A program made the position numbers and the translations under genes. The notes beneath the pieces are model-generated. The model made no database searches, was not told the DNA's origin, and worked only from the letters and a program-made list of their open reading frames with translations. A stretch of 64,000 nt of DNA, taken from contig OZ038462.1 of assembly GCA_964036295.1 (NCBI GenBank), forward strand, positions 19,734,863 to 19,798,862, written 5' to 3'. Below, piece after piece: positions 33,595-45,740 of this stretch. The first letter of the stretch is position 1; each line of letters begins with the position of its first letter. Source of the stretch: Plumapathes pennacea. Its lineage: Eukaryota; Cnidaria; Anthozoa; Antipatharia; Myriopathidae.

Positions 33595-36524
33595 TTTTGC
33601 TGACTACAAAATTGCTGGTAAACAGACAACAGATTCGTTACGTGCTGTGTAATAAAAATAGAGAATACTATACCTGCCCACGAAACTGATATTGACGCTA
33701 AGGTCAATGGCTCGAGTCATGGAAGGTCAATTTTCCCCAAGAAATTCGCGTTATCTAGGGTTTGAGTTATCGAGGGTAAAATTATGGCGAAAGGTTCGAG
33801 CAGTGTCGCGAGGTTCGAGTAATTAAGAAGTTTGTCCAAACCGTATAAACGCGCGCTGGCGGAGTTACAGTGGATCACGTGTGTAAGTTGGGCACCCAAG
33901 GCAATTTTCTGAAATTCATTTTGTACAACCTAGTATTTTGAAAACGCATTTTATGAACGATACGAGTATTTGTGACAATTGATGCGTTTTTATTACAATA
34001 TTTTAAATCCTGGAAACACGTTGCTTTTAACACTGGCCGAAATAATTTGACATTTACTAACATATTCTGTTTTATCTATCATGTCGGGCCATGACCTCAC
34101 GTAATTCGTTCTTTTTCGAGAAGGGAATATTTCCGTTTTCAAAACATTCTCCGTAGCGTATTTTATTTGTTTTTTTTCCTGTACACAAAGAAACGCGAAA
34201 GCGAATTAGAAACGCTGAATGGGAAAGTAATCAGGATAATTATGTTCACTCTTCTTCTCAAGTAATTTCTTGAAAATTCAGCAAAACTTCGGGAGCGACG
34301 CTACTGTTCGTGCCGTGTTGAATAGGCTTGTCGTAGACTGAACTCAATTGCGGAAGGTTAGCGTTTTCAGAAAGTTCCCTTTTCAGATGACCACACAAGT
34401 GTAAGAAAGCGGAGTTTTCGAACATTCCACTATGGAGAGCGTTGACTGTTTTCACCGTTCGTGTGTGAGCGGAAGAAAACAAAAATGCGTTTTTAGGCGA
34501 ATACGGATACCTGTAAGGGGCCTGAATAAATTTGATGGGGTGGCCCGGGTAAGTTTTGCCGAATATTCACATCACGCAGTTACATGGGCTTATCTCGAAT
34601 ATTTCGTTTGGATTAGGAATAATATTTTAAATCTGGATTTCACGAGCAATGCAAGCGCAACCAGAACGTGAAACTATAAAAACAGGCTCGACGCAAGCGC
34701 AAGTATTAATTCTCATGTCACAGAGAGAGTCGAACCTAAATATATCATGGAAATCACTTTGATAGCAAGAGCGATTTACAGAGAGTGGCCTAGCGCAGAT
34801 GTGTACAAAGACCGACATTGAAATGCCGACTTTAAAATAGAATCTCCAAGGGAAATGAAAATTGGTTCTAGTTGTATCGCGAGTTCGAGTTTTCTAAGAT
34901 GGCATCGAATTACGCTAAATTGCTGGGGCATTGTTTTATCACAACTAAGTACTACGAATATTTGAATAAAAATGTCACCTTTTGTTCATGTAGTCCGTGG
35001 CCCTCGATTATTGTTCTACTGACTACAGTATTGCTGGTAAACAGAAGACAGATTCGTCAAGTGCTGTGTAATAAAAATAGAGATAACTATTATACCTGCC
35101 CACGAAACTGAAACTGAAGCTTAGGTGGGTTCTAAGTTTATAATGGTTTGAGTCATGGAAGGTCAATTTTCCCCAAGAAATTCGTGTTATCTAGGGTTCG
35201 AGTTATCGAGGATAAAATAATGGCGAAAGATTCGAGCAGTGTTGTGAGATTCGAGTAATTAAGAAGTTTGTCCAAACCGCTTAAACGCGCGCCAGCGCAG
35301 TTACAGTGGAACACGTGTGTAAGTTGGGCACCCAAGGCAATTTTCTGAAATTCATTTTGTACAACTTTAGCATTATGAAAATACATTTTATGAACAATAC
35401 GTGTATTTGTGGACGAAAAAAATTAATACGTTTCTATTACAGGACTTTAAATCCCGGAAACACGTTGCTTTTAACACTGACCGAAATAATTTGACATTTA
35501 CTGACATATTCTGTTTCATCTATCATGTTGGGCCATGTCCTCACGTATTCTTTTTTCTTAAAAACGGAATATTTTTTTCATTTTCAAAATCTCCGTAGCG
35601 TATTTTATTCGTTTTGCCCGTCGACAGGGAAACACGAAAGCGAATTTAAAACACTGATAGGGAAAATAGTCAGGATAATTATGTTCACTCTTCTTCTCAA
35701 GTAATTTCTTGAGAATTCAGCAGAACTTCGGCAGCGACGCTATTGTTTGCGCCGTGTTGAATAGGCTTTTCGTGGACTGAACTCAATTGCGATAGGTTAG
35801 CGTTTCCGAAAAGTTCCGTTTTCGGATGCTCACACAAGTGTAAAGCGGATTTTTCGAAAATTCCACTATGGAGAGCGTTGACTGTTTTCACCGTTCGTGT
35901 GTGAGCGGAAGAAAAAAAGAATGCGTTTTTAGACAAAAACGGATACCTGTAAGGGGCCTGAATAAATTTGATGGGGTGGCCCGGGTAATTTTTGCCGAAT
36001 ATTCACATCACGCGATTACATGAGTTTATCTCAAATATTTCGTTTGGATTTGGAATAGTACTTTAAACCTGGATTTCATGAGCAACGCAAGCGCAACTAC
36101 AACGTGAAACAGTGAAAACAGGCTCGACGCAAAGCGCGAGTATTTTCTCCTGTGTCAGAGAGAATCGAACCTAAACATAATATGGAAGTCATTTTGATAG
36201 CAAGAGCGATTTATAGAGAGTGGCCTAGCGCAGATGTGTACAAGGACCTAAATTGAAATGCCGACTTTAAGGTAGAATCTCTAAGGAAAACGAAAAGTGG
36301 TTCTAGTTTGTATCGCGAGTTCGAGTTTTCGAAGGTGGCATCGAATTGTAACACTAAATTGCTGTAGCATTGTTTTATCACAGCTAAATACGCATGCTTT
36401 AATAAAAATGTCACCTTTTGTTCATGTAGTCCGTGGCCCTTGATTATTGTTCTGCTGACTACAGATTTGCTGGTAAACGGAAGACAGACTCGTTATTTGC
36501 TGTGTAATAAGAAATAGAGATTAC

Positions 36525-36893
36525 TTCATGGAAAGTGCGCGCGTACGGTTTTTATTCACGAGTTGTGAAGTATCATAAAACGAACGAGCGAGGCTTTGCG
36601 AGCGAGTGAGTTTTATGATACGAAACAACGAGTGAATAAAAACTGTACAAAGCACTTTCCATGATGTTTTCTGTTTATTATATACATACTGAGACATTTA
36701 TGATGGGACCGGGAAACCCTTTAAAAGTAGTGAAAAATCGTCGTTCGCAGCTTGTGATTGGACGAACGATTTTTTTCACGTGTGAAAAGCGTCGTTCGCG
36801 GCCTCTCATTGGCTAGAACTCATTTGCGTACGAAATTTTACGATATGGCTTTTTCGTGAGTATGTCTCAGTATGTATATAATAATAGAAAATA
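36525..36893. mobile_element. Composite palindromic MITE in the last array unit
   Basis: 36526-36665 is a hairpin (catggaaagtgc...gcactttccatg, with atcataaaac/gttttatgat). 36668-36893 has inverted ends (attatatacatactgagac and its inverse). It accounts for the extra length of this unit. Confidence 0.8.
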
Positions 36894-37359
36894 CTATACT
36901 TGCCCACAGTGCTACTTTACTTCAAGGTGCAAACGAAACATTCAAATTGACGCTTAGGTAGGTTCTAGGTTTTCAATGGTTCGAGTCATGGAAGGTCAAT
37001 TATTTCGCCCAATAATTTCGTGTTATTGAGGATTCGAGTTATCGTAGGTAAAATTACGGCGATAGATCTTGAGGTTCGAGAAATTTGGACATGCAGTTAC
37101 AGTAGATCACTTGTGCAAAGTCGGGCACCCAAGGCAACTTTCTGAAATTCATTTTGTACAACCTATAGTGTTATGAAAATACATTTATGAACAAGCGTAT
37201 TTGTACACGTTCGAGAAGAATTGATATGCTTTTATTACAAGTAAGATTTTAATCCCAAAAGGTATTGTGCTTTATTCATAGATATTAATAAAATCCCAGG
37301 ACATGCCCAGTTTACGTTCTAAAAACTGATTTTTCATCACGTGTGCTGCGCTCACTCGT

Positions 37360-37560
37360 GAGAGACATTATCAACACTCGAAGATAAAATTCACACGGCC
37401 GTAATTTCCGAGGTCTGCGAGGGTAATAATTACGACGCTAATGGTGTAGTATCGATCTATTTGGGCATTCCGAGAGGGTCGCCATCTCGAAATCTAATTT
37501 GCGCGTGTCAGTCAGCCTGGAGTACGACCTCCAGGCGCGGTTGCTCAGCTGCTCCAGTTT
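37360..37560 (+). mobile_element. Helitron-family 5' region, diverged copy
   Basis: tcgccatctcgaaatctaat, gtgtcagtcagcctgg and the preceding aattacgacgctaatg parallel 510-650 of the intact Helitron. The STPR frame and the 3' end are missing. Confidence 0.55.
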
Positions 37561-37699
37561 TAATCGTCATTTCGGCGACAAGCAAGAGTACGTACGAACG
37601 GAAGTAATGCTGTACAACAACTTGCAGATACAAGGCAAAGTAACAAATACTGAAAATTGAAAGCGAGGAATGTAACACAAGACTTGTTTACAATATTAT

Positions 37700-38465
37700 T
37701 TCGGTTTCTTTCACAGCATGTTCAGTGACGAACAAACTCAGTGCTCAGGGCTATTTCGGAGTATTGTTCATATTACCATTGCGAAACAAAGGCTACATGA
37801 TTGAATGGAAGAAACATTTCAACAGGCACTGTACGATAAGCCGAAGCATTTTGACGACTGACACAGGCTCTCAGCATAAATACATGTACTATATTCACAG
37901 AGCCGTGTTGTATAGTCTTGAGCCGCGAGAATGTATAATTTTGTCACAAAAACTGATATATTTTTAGCGAAAAATATTTACAAAACAGCATCACAGTATG
38001 TATGATGCAAGAGATGTCACATACAGTGTAAAGCATAAATCATCATTGTTTACGGCTGAAGATCATCGAAGCTTTGGTGTCCGTTATAGGCCTTTTATCT
38101 TCCCCAAAGTGTTTCTTATCGCCACAGAAAATTTTGTCAGGACTAAATAATTAGCCGCGACAAAGCTACTTGCAATCCCGTAGCGGTATCCATAAAATAG
38201 TTGAACCCATTAAACATTTGCTTACGGATATTTTCAAAGCTTCCGACGGTAAACTTGATAATGACGCAAGCCAAAATCGTTCCCTAAAATCAAGTTTATC
38301 AGTGCATGTTCCACACAGCCAAACGGTGTTGACTTTGGATGGGATGTGGCTAACTCTACACACAAGTATTAACGTACAATTCAATCGCCCACATCTCAAC
38401 TTGTTCGCGATCATCTTACGTCATCAAATATCACGTGACAATATGAACCAATCACCGTGAGCTGA
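37700..38465. repeat. Dispersed repeat, copy B (copy A at 2195-2965)
   Basis: Shared: aacaggcactgtacgataag, ccacagaaaattttgtc, acattcgcttacgg-like and aaccaatcac. Non-coding by comparison. Confidence 0.65.
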
Positions 38466-38745
38466 TTCGTAACCCAGTAAAACACCCCTCTGCAACAGAC
38501 TTGGTGAAACCCAACCTGGTGATATTTTTTCCCCTCTTAGCCTACCTGGGCCCTGGTGAACGTTTTTATTTTACCTGCCCACTTTTTGTCCTCCCTGGTG
38601 TCCTGGTGTATCTCTTACCTCCCCGGTGGAATCTCAATAAAACATGAGAGATTCTAACAACCTGGTGGAACATTTTCTGACCTGGCGATGTTTTTGCCGA
38701 AAACCTGTGAACATCCAGATCTCACCAGGTCTGTTAAAGAGGGGT
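38466..38745. repeat. Dispersed CCTGGTG-motif segment
   Basis: About nine CCTGGTG-like motifs (acctggtga, ccctggtga, ccccggtgg, acctggcga) at irregular 15-40 nt spacing. Possibly a decayed short tandem repeat. Confidence 0.5.
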
Positions 38746-38864
38746 ATAGTCAAAAAATGTATAATTTGATGATGAGTACACGCTTTGCAATCCTAAGCTC
38801 GTCGGCTTTTCCACGAACAATAAAAATGCACAGTTTTCTTGCTATATTTCGTCAACGCCTGCAG

Positions 38865-39420
38865 TCCAAATAAGACAAATGTATTGCAAAAAGTCTTGTT
38901 ATAGTCCCCGAAAGGTTTCTTGAACGTTTCAAGAGTTGTATATGTTTCGTCAAAATCGGCTATTTTTGACAAAATACCATTTTTCGATACACCCTTACAC
39001 TAGAATAGTATTAACCATTCAGGAAATGTTTCTGGATTTAAAACGAAGGTTTTGATTTAAAAATGATTATGATATATTAAACGGGTCAGGAGTAGTAACA
39101 GCAAAACTTTGCCCAATAATTCACCCTTTTCAATCAAAACAGGTTATAAATGCATACGGCTGAAGAAAAATAAGACAAATGTATTGCAAAAAGTCCTGTT
39201 TTAGTCCCAGGAAGGTTTCCCAGTGAACGTTTCAAGAGTATTAATTTTCGGGTATTGAAAATCGGGTATTTTTGAAAAAAACATTTTTCGAAAAACGGCC
39301 ATTCAAAATCGACGTACAGACTGGGCCGTACATCAGATTCGCATGAAACTTACAGAAAATGTTCCTGGATGTATAACAAAGGTTTTGATAAAAATTCTCA
39401 TTATAGTCCCGGGAAGGTTT
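38865..39420. repeat. ~300-bp direct repeat (2 copies)
   Basis: agacaaatgtattgcaaaaa and ttagtccc...aaggttt occur at about 38872 and 39171; a third partial match lies at about 39340. They flank the large foldback. Confidence 0.65.
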
Positions 39421-39540
39421 CCTGAAAGTTTCAAAAGTTTATATGTTTTGGCCTTTTGGTCGTTTTCTGAAATATTGGTCATTTTGGGGCTAAAACTAAA
39501 AACTTTCGAAACTTTCAGGAACCCTTAAGAGTTGATGTCT

Positions 39541-42500
39541 GTAAAAATCAAAGAAATGTGGCAATCGGCGGCCAAAGTCAAAAAATCGAAATCGCTCATA
39601 CTTTGGTCAGTTGTAGGCATTAGTAAGTAAGAAAACGTGATGTAGTTAGTTTGTCCAGATTTCACCTCCTTTGGGAGAAAATTTGCAAAACGTAATTCGG
39701 CCGATTCTCAGGGGAACAACGATTTTCGAAGGTCAAGAAAATCACTCTCGTTATCACAAAGAAATGTACCAAGGGCTCTGTACTGGTTGTTTATTTGTTA
39801 AATAGGTCTTTAGCTTTCTTCTGAGAAGATTGTTCAATGAATACCATTATCTGTGAACTATCGTTAAATTAATAACGGAGGTCATATTTCAGTCACATTT
39901 CATTGTCATAATTTATGTCTAATATGAAGCGGGTTTTCACCATGCGCGGGGACTTCAAATACTATGAAATTTTGGTTGTAGTTAGTTTGAATGTTGATCT
40001 TTTAAACTATCGACTTTCTTTTCTGGGGTCTGTGAGCGTTTCTTTTAAAAACGTCAGCAAAATTGCTCGATTTCACGCAAATGACGTTTCTCTCGCCCAC
40101 AAGTCGGTTATCGCGTGGATTGAAAAACACAAATATATTTCTTTTAGGTACTTTTTATCAAAACTGTGACACCTCTGGTAACTTTGTCTTTCGTTGTTGA
40201 AAAAAAAAACTGATCTAATATCAGTTTTCTGCATGTAAACAAACGTTAAAAATTTGCATATATATCGCGAAAAGCGTCTCACTTTAGCAAGGCGAAACAT
40301 CGTCCTTTAGAATGATATGTAGGTGAATAAGCGTTCAATTAAGTAGTAATAAACCGATACTTTAACTTTTGGATAATTTAGCGGGCACTGCTGTAAATGA
40401 CTCCGCCGTTCAATCCACACTTTCGTGACACATTACAAGTTCAGACCGCGGTCACGCACGGGACTGTTCACTCCGGCGACAAAGAAACAATCGGAAAAAT
40501 AGTCGCCACCTTACCCTTACAATAAAATTACGGTCTTCTAGAATGATGGCAATTATGAGTAACTGTGATACGTATGACAAATCAGTCATACCAGTGGTGC
40601 CTTAGAATATTTCGTAACAGCTCGGGGGCCTCTATTCTTGCCAGATTGATCATATCAAGCTAATTTGAAATTGATAAGCCATTTATAAAGAAACGTTGTT
40701 CCTTTACCTTCTGGGTAATTTAGGGGGCACTGCTGTACTAAATACACCCGCCGTTTTAGAATTCGTGACTCGTTAGATTTGTAGATTGCTGTCACGCACG
40801 AGAGTACCGTTTATATTTTATAACGCGAATGACGTTTCTCTCGCCCAAAAATCGGTTATGCCGTGGATTGAAAAACACAAATGTATTCTTTTAGGTACTT
40901 TCTTTCAATACTGTGACCGCTTCTGGAAACTCTGTCTTTAGATATTGACAAAAACAATGCGATCTAACATAAGTTTTCCGCATGTAAACAAACGCTAAAC
41001 ATTTGCATATTTACCGCGATCAGTAGTCCACTTATTCAAGTAATGCGAAACGTCGTCCTTCAGAGTGATTTGTTGCTGAACACTTGCGATTCATCGACGA
41101 AGTAATAAACCGAAACTTTACCTTTTGGGTAATTTAGCGAGCACTGCCGTAAATAAATACCCTCGCCTTAAAAACTCTGTAAAGAATGCATTACTTAGTT
41201 TCCTAGATCGGGGTCACGCACGGGACTGTTTATTCCATCATATCAGTGTGGCATTTTTTTTTTTTTTTCTGAAAAAATAGTCTCCTGCTTACCCTCAAAA
41301 CAAATTTTAGTCTTGCAGAGTGATGAAGGTATAGTGATGTGAATTAGACAAATGAGCTAATTTCTCAATTTTCTGACGGTCTTTTTCCAAACTATAAATT
41401 TCCCCCCACAAGATGCAGAGTTCCGTAACAAATTACAAGTTAAAACAGCGACAAAGAGTTTCAAACCTTTGTACTACCTCTTTCTGTACCATCTTGGAGT
41501 CAAAGTAGTGAGCCTTTATGTGCATCCCCTCACCCTCGCACAATCCCTAACACGGCCAAAAGAAGTTTTGAATGGATTTCTCATTATCAAGTTTTGGCAA
41601 ATGACGTTCTGACTCCTGGTTAAAGTCGCTCATTAAACTTAACATTCTCGAAAAGGAACAACTATGGCGTCCTTTTCACGTGCAGAGGGGGTGAGTCTGG
41701 GGTAGCATATTAGCATGCAGGTGATAATTAAATAATGTACAAAATAATGAAATGGGAAACGGATATGGAAAAGAGAAGAAACTGATACAAGTTCCCTGAC
41801 AAAAATGGTTTGCTAAGTTTGCAAAGTGTTTGCGAAGTGTTTTCCGCAAAAAAAAAAAGGAGAGAGAGATAAAGAAATAAGGAAAGAAAGAAAGAAAGAA
41901 AGAAAGAAAAAACAAAGAAGAAAGAAAACAGCAATACCAACCGAAATAACCGCGAACCGAGGAAAACGGCGTCAGCGGTCCTGAGTTAAATGAACAGTAC
42001 TTCCCGTGTATGACCTCGATCTAAGAAACTAACGAGTCACGTATTCCAATTAACGAAGTGTAGATTGAAAGGCGGGTATATTTACAGCAGTGCCTCCTAA
42101 ATGCCCCGAAAAACAAAGGAACAACGTTAGTTTATCGATGGATTATCAGTTTCAAATTAGCTTGATATGATCAATCTGGCAAGAATAGAGACTCCCGAGC
42201 TGTTACGAAACATTCCAAAGCACCACTGGTATGACTGATTTGTCATACGTATCGCAGTGTCTCGGAATTGCCATCATTCTTAGCCTAGAAGACCATAGTT
42301 TTGTTTTGAGGGTAAGGTGGCGACTATTTTTCCGATTGTTTCTTTGTCGCCGGAGTGAACAGTCCCGTGCGTGACCGCGGTCTGAACTTGTAATGTGTCA
42401 CGAAAGTGTGGATTGAACGGCGGAGGCATTTACAGCAGTGCCCGCTAAATTATCCAAAAGTTAAAGTATCGGTTTATTACTACTTAATTGAACGCTTATT

Positions 42501-43280
42501 CACCTACATATCATTCTAAAGGACGATGTTTCGCCTTGCTAAAGTGAGACGCTTTTCGCGATATATATGCAAATTTTTAACGTTTGTTTACATGCAGAAA
42601 ACTGATATTAGATCAGTTTTTTTTTTCAACAACGAAAGACAAAGTTACCAGAGGTGTCACAGTTTTGATAAAAAGTACCTAAAAGAAATATATCTGTGTT
42701 TTTCAATTCACGCGATAACCGACTTGTGGACGAGAGTTTGAGTGAAATCGAGCAATTTTGCTGACGTTTATAGAAGAAACGCTCACAGACCCCAGAAAAG
42801 AAAGTCGATAGTTTAAAAGATCAACATTCAAACTAACTACAACCAAAATTTCATAGTATTTGAAGTCCCCGCGCATGGTGAAAACCCGCTTCATATTAGA
42901 CATAAATTATGACAATGAAATGTGACTGAAATATGACCTCCGTTATTAATTTAACAATAGTTCACAGATAATGGTATTCATTGAACAATCTTCTCAGAAG
43001 AAAGCTAAAGACCTATTTAACAAATAAACAACCAGTACTAAGCCCTTGGTACATTTCTTTGTGATAACGAGAGTGATTTTCTTGACCTTCGAAAATCGTT
43101 GTTTCCCCTGAGAATCGGCCGAATTACGTTTTGCAAATTTTCTCCCAAAGGAGGTGAAATCTGGACAAACTAACTACATCACGTTTTCTTACTTACTAAT
43201 GCCTACAACTGACCAAAGTATGAGCGATTTCGATTTTTTGACTTTGGCCGCTCTTTCTTTGATTTTTACAGACATTTGCT
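39541..43280. mobile_element. Large foldback element, ~1.25-kb arms
   Basis: 39541 to about 40790 and about 42015 to 43280 are inverted copies differing by few changes; identical 60-codon stretches appear on opposite strands. The spacer (40.8-42.0 kb) holds partial direct repeats of the inner arm (gcactgctgtaaat, ggtcacgcacggg) and a (GAAA)n tract. No transposase was recognised. Confidence 0.85.
41882..41912. repeat. (GAAA)n microsatellite
   Basis: About seven gaaa units within a purine-rich run in the foldback spacer. Confidence 0.9.
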
Positions 43281-43289
43281 CTTAAGAAT

Positions 43290-44930
43290 CGCATGAAATT
43301 TACGGGAAACGTTCCTGGGACTATACCGGTGGTTTTGATATATAATTGCTTAGATTTTATTTACTGGGTCAGTTATAAATTAGAGCAAATCATCGACTAA
43401 AATATCCCACTTTTCAAGCAAAGAAGCCTCTCAAAAGTTCGTAGTTTTGCTGCTAAAACTTGAAAAGGCGTCAAGTGCGCACGTTGTCTGAACTACACTA
43501 GACTGCCGTGTGACAAACAGTTTGTAGCGGCCTAGAAAGTTAGGGCGGCAAAAATAGTTCTGGGAGTGCTCGGCAAGATGTTGGACCGCCAATCACAGAG
43601 GTGATTTTTGTCTTGTAAACAGAAGTCTGATGGGCCAAATTTAGGAGTGCCGTGCCCAAAATTATGTCATGTAAATGGGGCTTGAACTACAATTACATAA
43701 ATTATAATAATTTATCAGCACACTGTCTTTCTGAGTAGCACTTTGAGCTTGGGAGCGAAAGGGTTAATCGATATTTGAATACTCCAAAGCAAAACATTGT
43801 TTCAGTGCATTTGTCTGAATTTAATAATCATTTCCTCTTATGCCAGCACCAATAAGTAAAACAGCAAAAGTTGTTTTGGTTTCTCTGAGGACAACACTGC
43901 AAAAGAAAAACATAAATGGTATTGTAGTAAGATTAAAACGTATTACCAAGGACATTTCTTTCTTATTTTCAGGCAATGCCGTTCACACATACTGTACCTG
44001 TGTGATTTCTATGGTCCAAACTTAGCAGCAAGGACAGAAATATATCTAGCTTACATGATTTTAAAAAACATACGTAAGCGGGATCTTGCTAGTTTCTAGA
44101 CAACAACTGCAGTTGCTGTGCACTTTGTAGGGCATAACATGCTAGTATAAATCTGAAAGCATATTTAATCTGTAATCGAATTATTCTAAATCCGACCAAT
44201 TTAGCTAGAAGGTAGAATATATAATGTATTGTTGTATACATTACTATCTAATAATTAAGTCCCCAAGTACTTTTGCCATCAAATTATTTTATAGTGTCCC
44301 CAATTAGTTTGTAAAATAAAAAACATATGTTTTTTAAAGCTAAGCTATTCTTATTATTCTTATTATTATTATCACTATATTATTATTCTTATTCTTATTT
44401 TATTATTAACCCACACTAAGAACACATTTTGAAAGTCTGTGTGAAATCCAGGGAATGTTAAGATCGCTGGTCAAGGTAGACAACGTTTAACCTTCGATTA
44501 TGCAATCGGTCGCGTGCCGAGACTAGAAAGGAAATCAATACACTTGTAAAATATTGTAAAAATGCAAACAGCATACCAGCGCGTGGAATTAGTGCCCATT
44601 TTACAGGGTGCATGACACCTGGCAAAGCATATTGACTAAACTAATATATTTATTTATAACGTACCTTTAGGAGACTTGCCAAAACCTATATAACCTTTGT
44701 AACTTTTTATAAAACATTTATAATATAAATTGAATGTGTGACCATTGGCTTCGAACGTCAATAAAGCATTACTATTTGTGCCAGGGGCATAGTAGAACTG
44801 CTGTCCCATGAACGAAAATGTTCACTATTCGATGGTTGGTGCTTCGATTTGGTAGGTGCGCGCTCATTTATTCACGACAGGATTAGCTGAGGCCGAAACG
44901 TTGGGGAAAGACGAGAAGCTGGTGTGGAAC
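43290..44930. other. Intergenic downstream of gene 3, no gene seen
   Basis: Contains a Helitron-family fragment (about 43470-43530), a piggyBac-type end cttgggagcgaaaggg/TTAA (43746-43767) and a TTA/TTC-rich tract (44345-44407). No exon was recognised. Confidence 0.45.
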
Positions 44931-44939
44931 TGATTTACA

Positions 44940-45115
44940 TTTATACTTGAAGCTAGAAACTTACACTCTAGTCTTTTCTGATTAGACTTTTGATGTAGCA
45001 TTTCCAAGAATATACCTTCGGTTTATTTGGGGCAGAAACTTGCACTAGTCTATCCTCATTATATTTTTGATGTAGCATTTTCATTAATTTACCTTTACTT
45101 GGGGCAGGAAACTTT
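44940..45115 (-). repeat. Tandem triplication of the gene 3 stop-codon region
   Basis: Three ~72-78 nt copies of aagtttctgcccca...aaatgctacatcaaaa. The most upstream one is the real exon end; the second carries the poly(A) signal. Confidence 0.75.
45022..45027 (-). terminator. Poly(A) signal AATAAA of gene 3
   Basis: 72 nt after the stop, in CCCCAAATAAACC, the tandem copy of the stop region CCCCAAGTAAAGG. Confidence 0.65.
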
Positions 45116-45259
45116 CACTAGGGATGGCAGCCTTTCTGCCAGGTCTTTGTAAAATTCAGCCTCAAATACGTGGTTGGGCTCTTGCAGGGCCATCTCTAAA
45201 AGTTGTTCGTGCACGAAACGTTTGCCCACACCAACAGCGACCATTTTCACAAGCTTATC
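45095..45259 (-). CDS. Gene 3 exon 7: vWA C-terminal part and stop
   Basis: Acceptor tatttag; DKLVKMVAVGVGKRFVHEQL; ends VSCPK, TAA (45097-45095). The CCCCAA/GTAAAG at the end could act as a donor, but the TAA stop is simpler. Confidence 0.85.
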   Translation of the reverse strand, partial: DKLVKMVAVGVGKRFVHEQLLEMALQEPNHVFEAEFYKDLAERLPSLVKVSCPK

Positions 45260-45686
45260 CTAAATAAGAAAAACCATCATAAGTATCTTAAATCAATGAT
45301 ATAATATTTATGTATGATAACAAACATATGTATGGACAGCAGACAGATAATGATAGTGAATACAAAGTGACCCTCGCAGTTACAAAGCACCTAAAGTAAT
45401 TCCAATGACGCCGATATCGCGAAGGTCACGGGTTCGATTCCCAATATCCCACATTAAGCATGACCCTGTTGATCAAAGCTTAGTCTAACCAAGGAATAAC
45501 CAAAACCTTTTTCTCAACTTTAATAACTCTTGGTCAACAGTTGCAGAGTTTTGACCAAAGAGTAGCTAAAACTCTGATTCTAACCCAAATATATCAAGAA
45601 AATAGTCTTGTGTTGTAATGTTAGGACTAAAACGGCACACAAGTTTAGAATTAACCCAGGATCGACAACCGAGCCCATATCTACCA

Positions 45687-45740
<54 letters not shown>

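Larger units (their letters stand above)
30020..37257. repeat. Tandem array of five ~1.45-kb units upstream of gene 2
   Basis: Unit starts, taken at the ggaaacacgttgctttt anchor or its diverged form: about 30020, 31479, 32683, 34013 and 35456; a last decayed one is near 37257. Units share atttgatggggtggcc, caggctcgacgcaa, gtatcgcgagttcgagtt and gtccgtggccctcgat. Spacings are 1459, 1204, 1330, 1443 and 1801 nt, the last enlarged by a MITE. Short frames on both strands recur between units but are broken by indels, so the array is not evidently coding. Confidence 0.85.

Noticed and set aside
30905..35111. Recurrent frame MYREFELSKM... in array units (30905, 34872) and antisense frames starting MG(S/A)(R/Q)
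   Set aside because: Other units carry frameshifts, insertions and stops at the same place, so the recurrence reflects repeat identity and not coding selection.
40073..42741. Identical proteins on opposite strands (40073-40300 and 42526-42741)
   Set aside because: They are the two arms of one foldback; the frame is short, K/R/F-rich and domainless.
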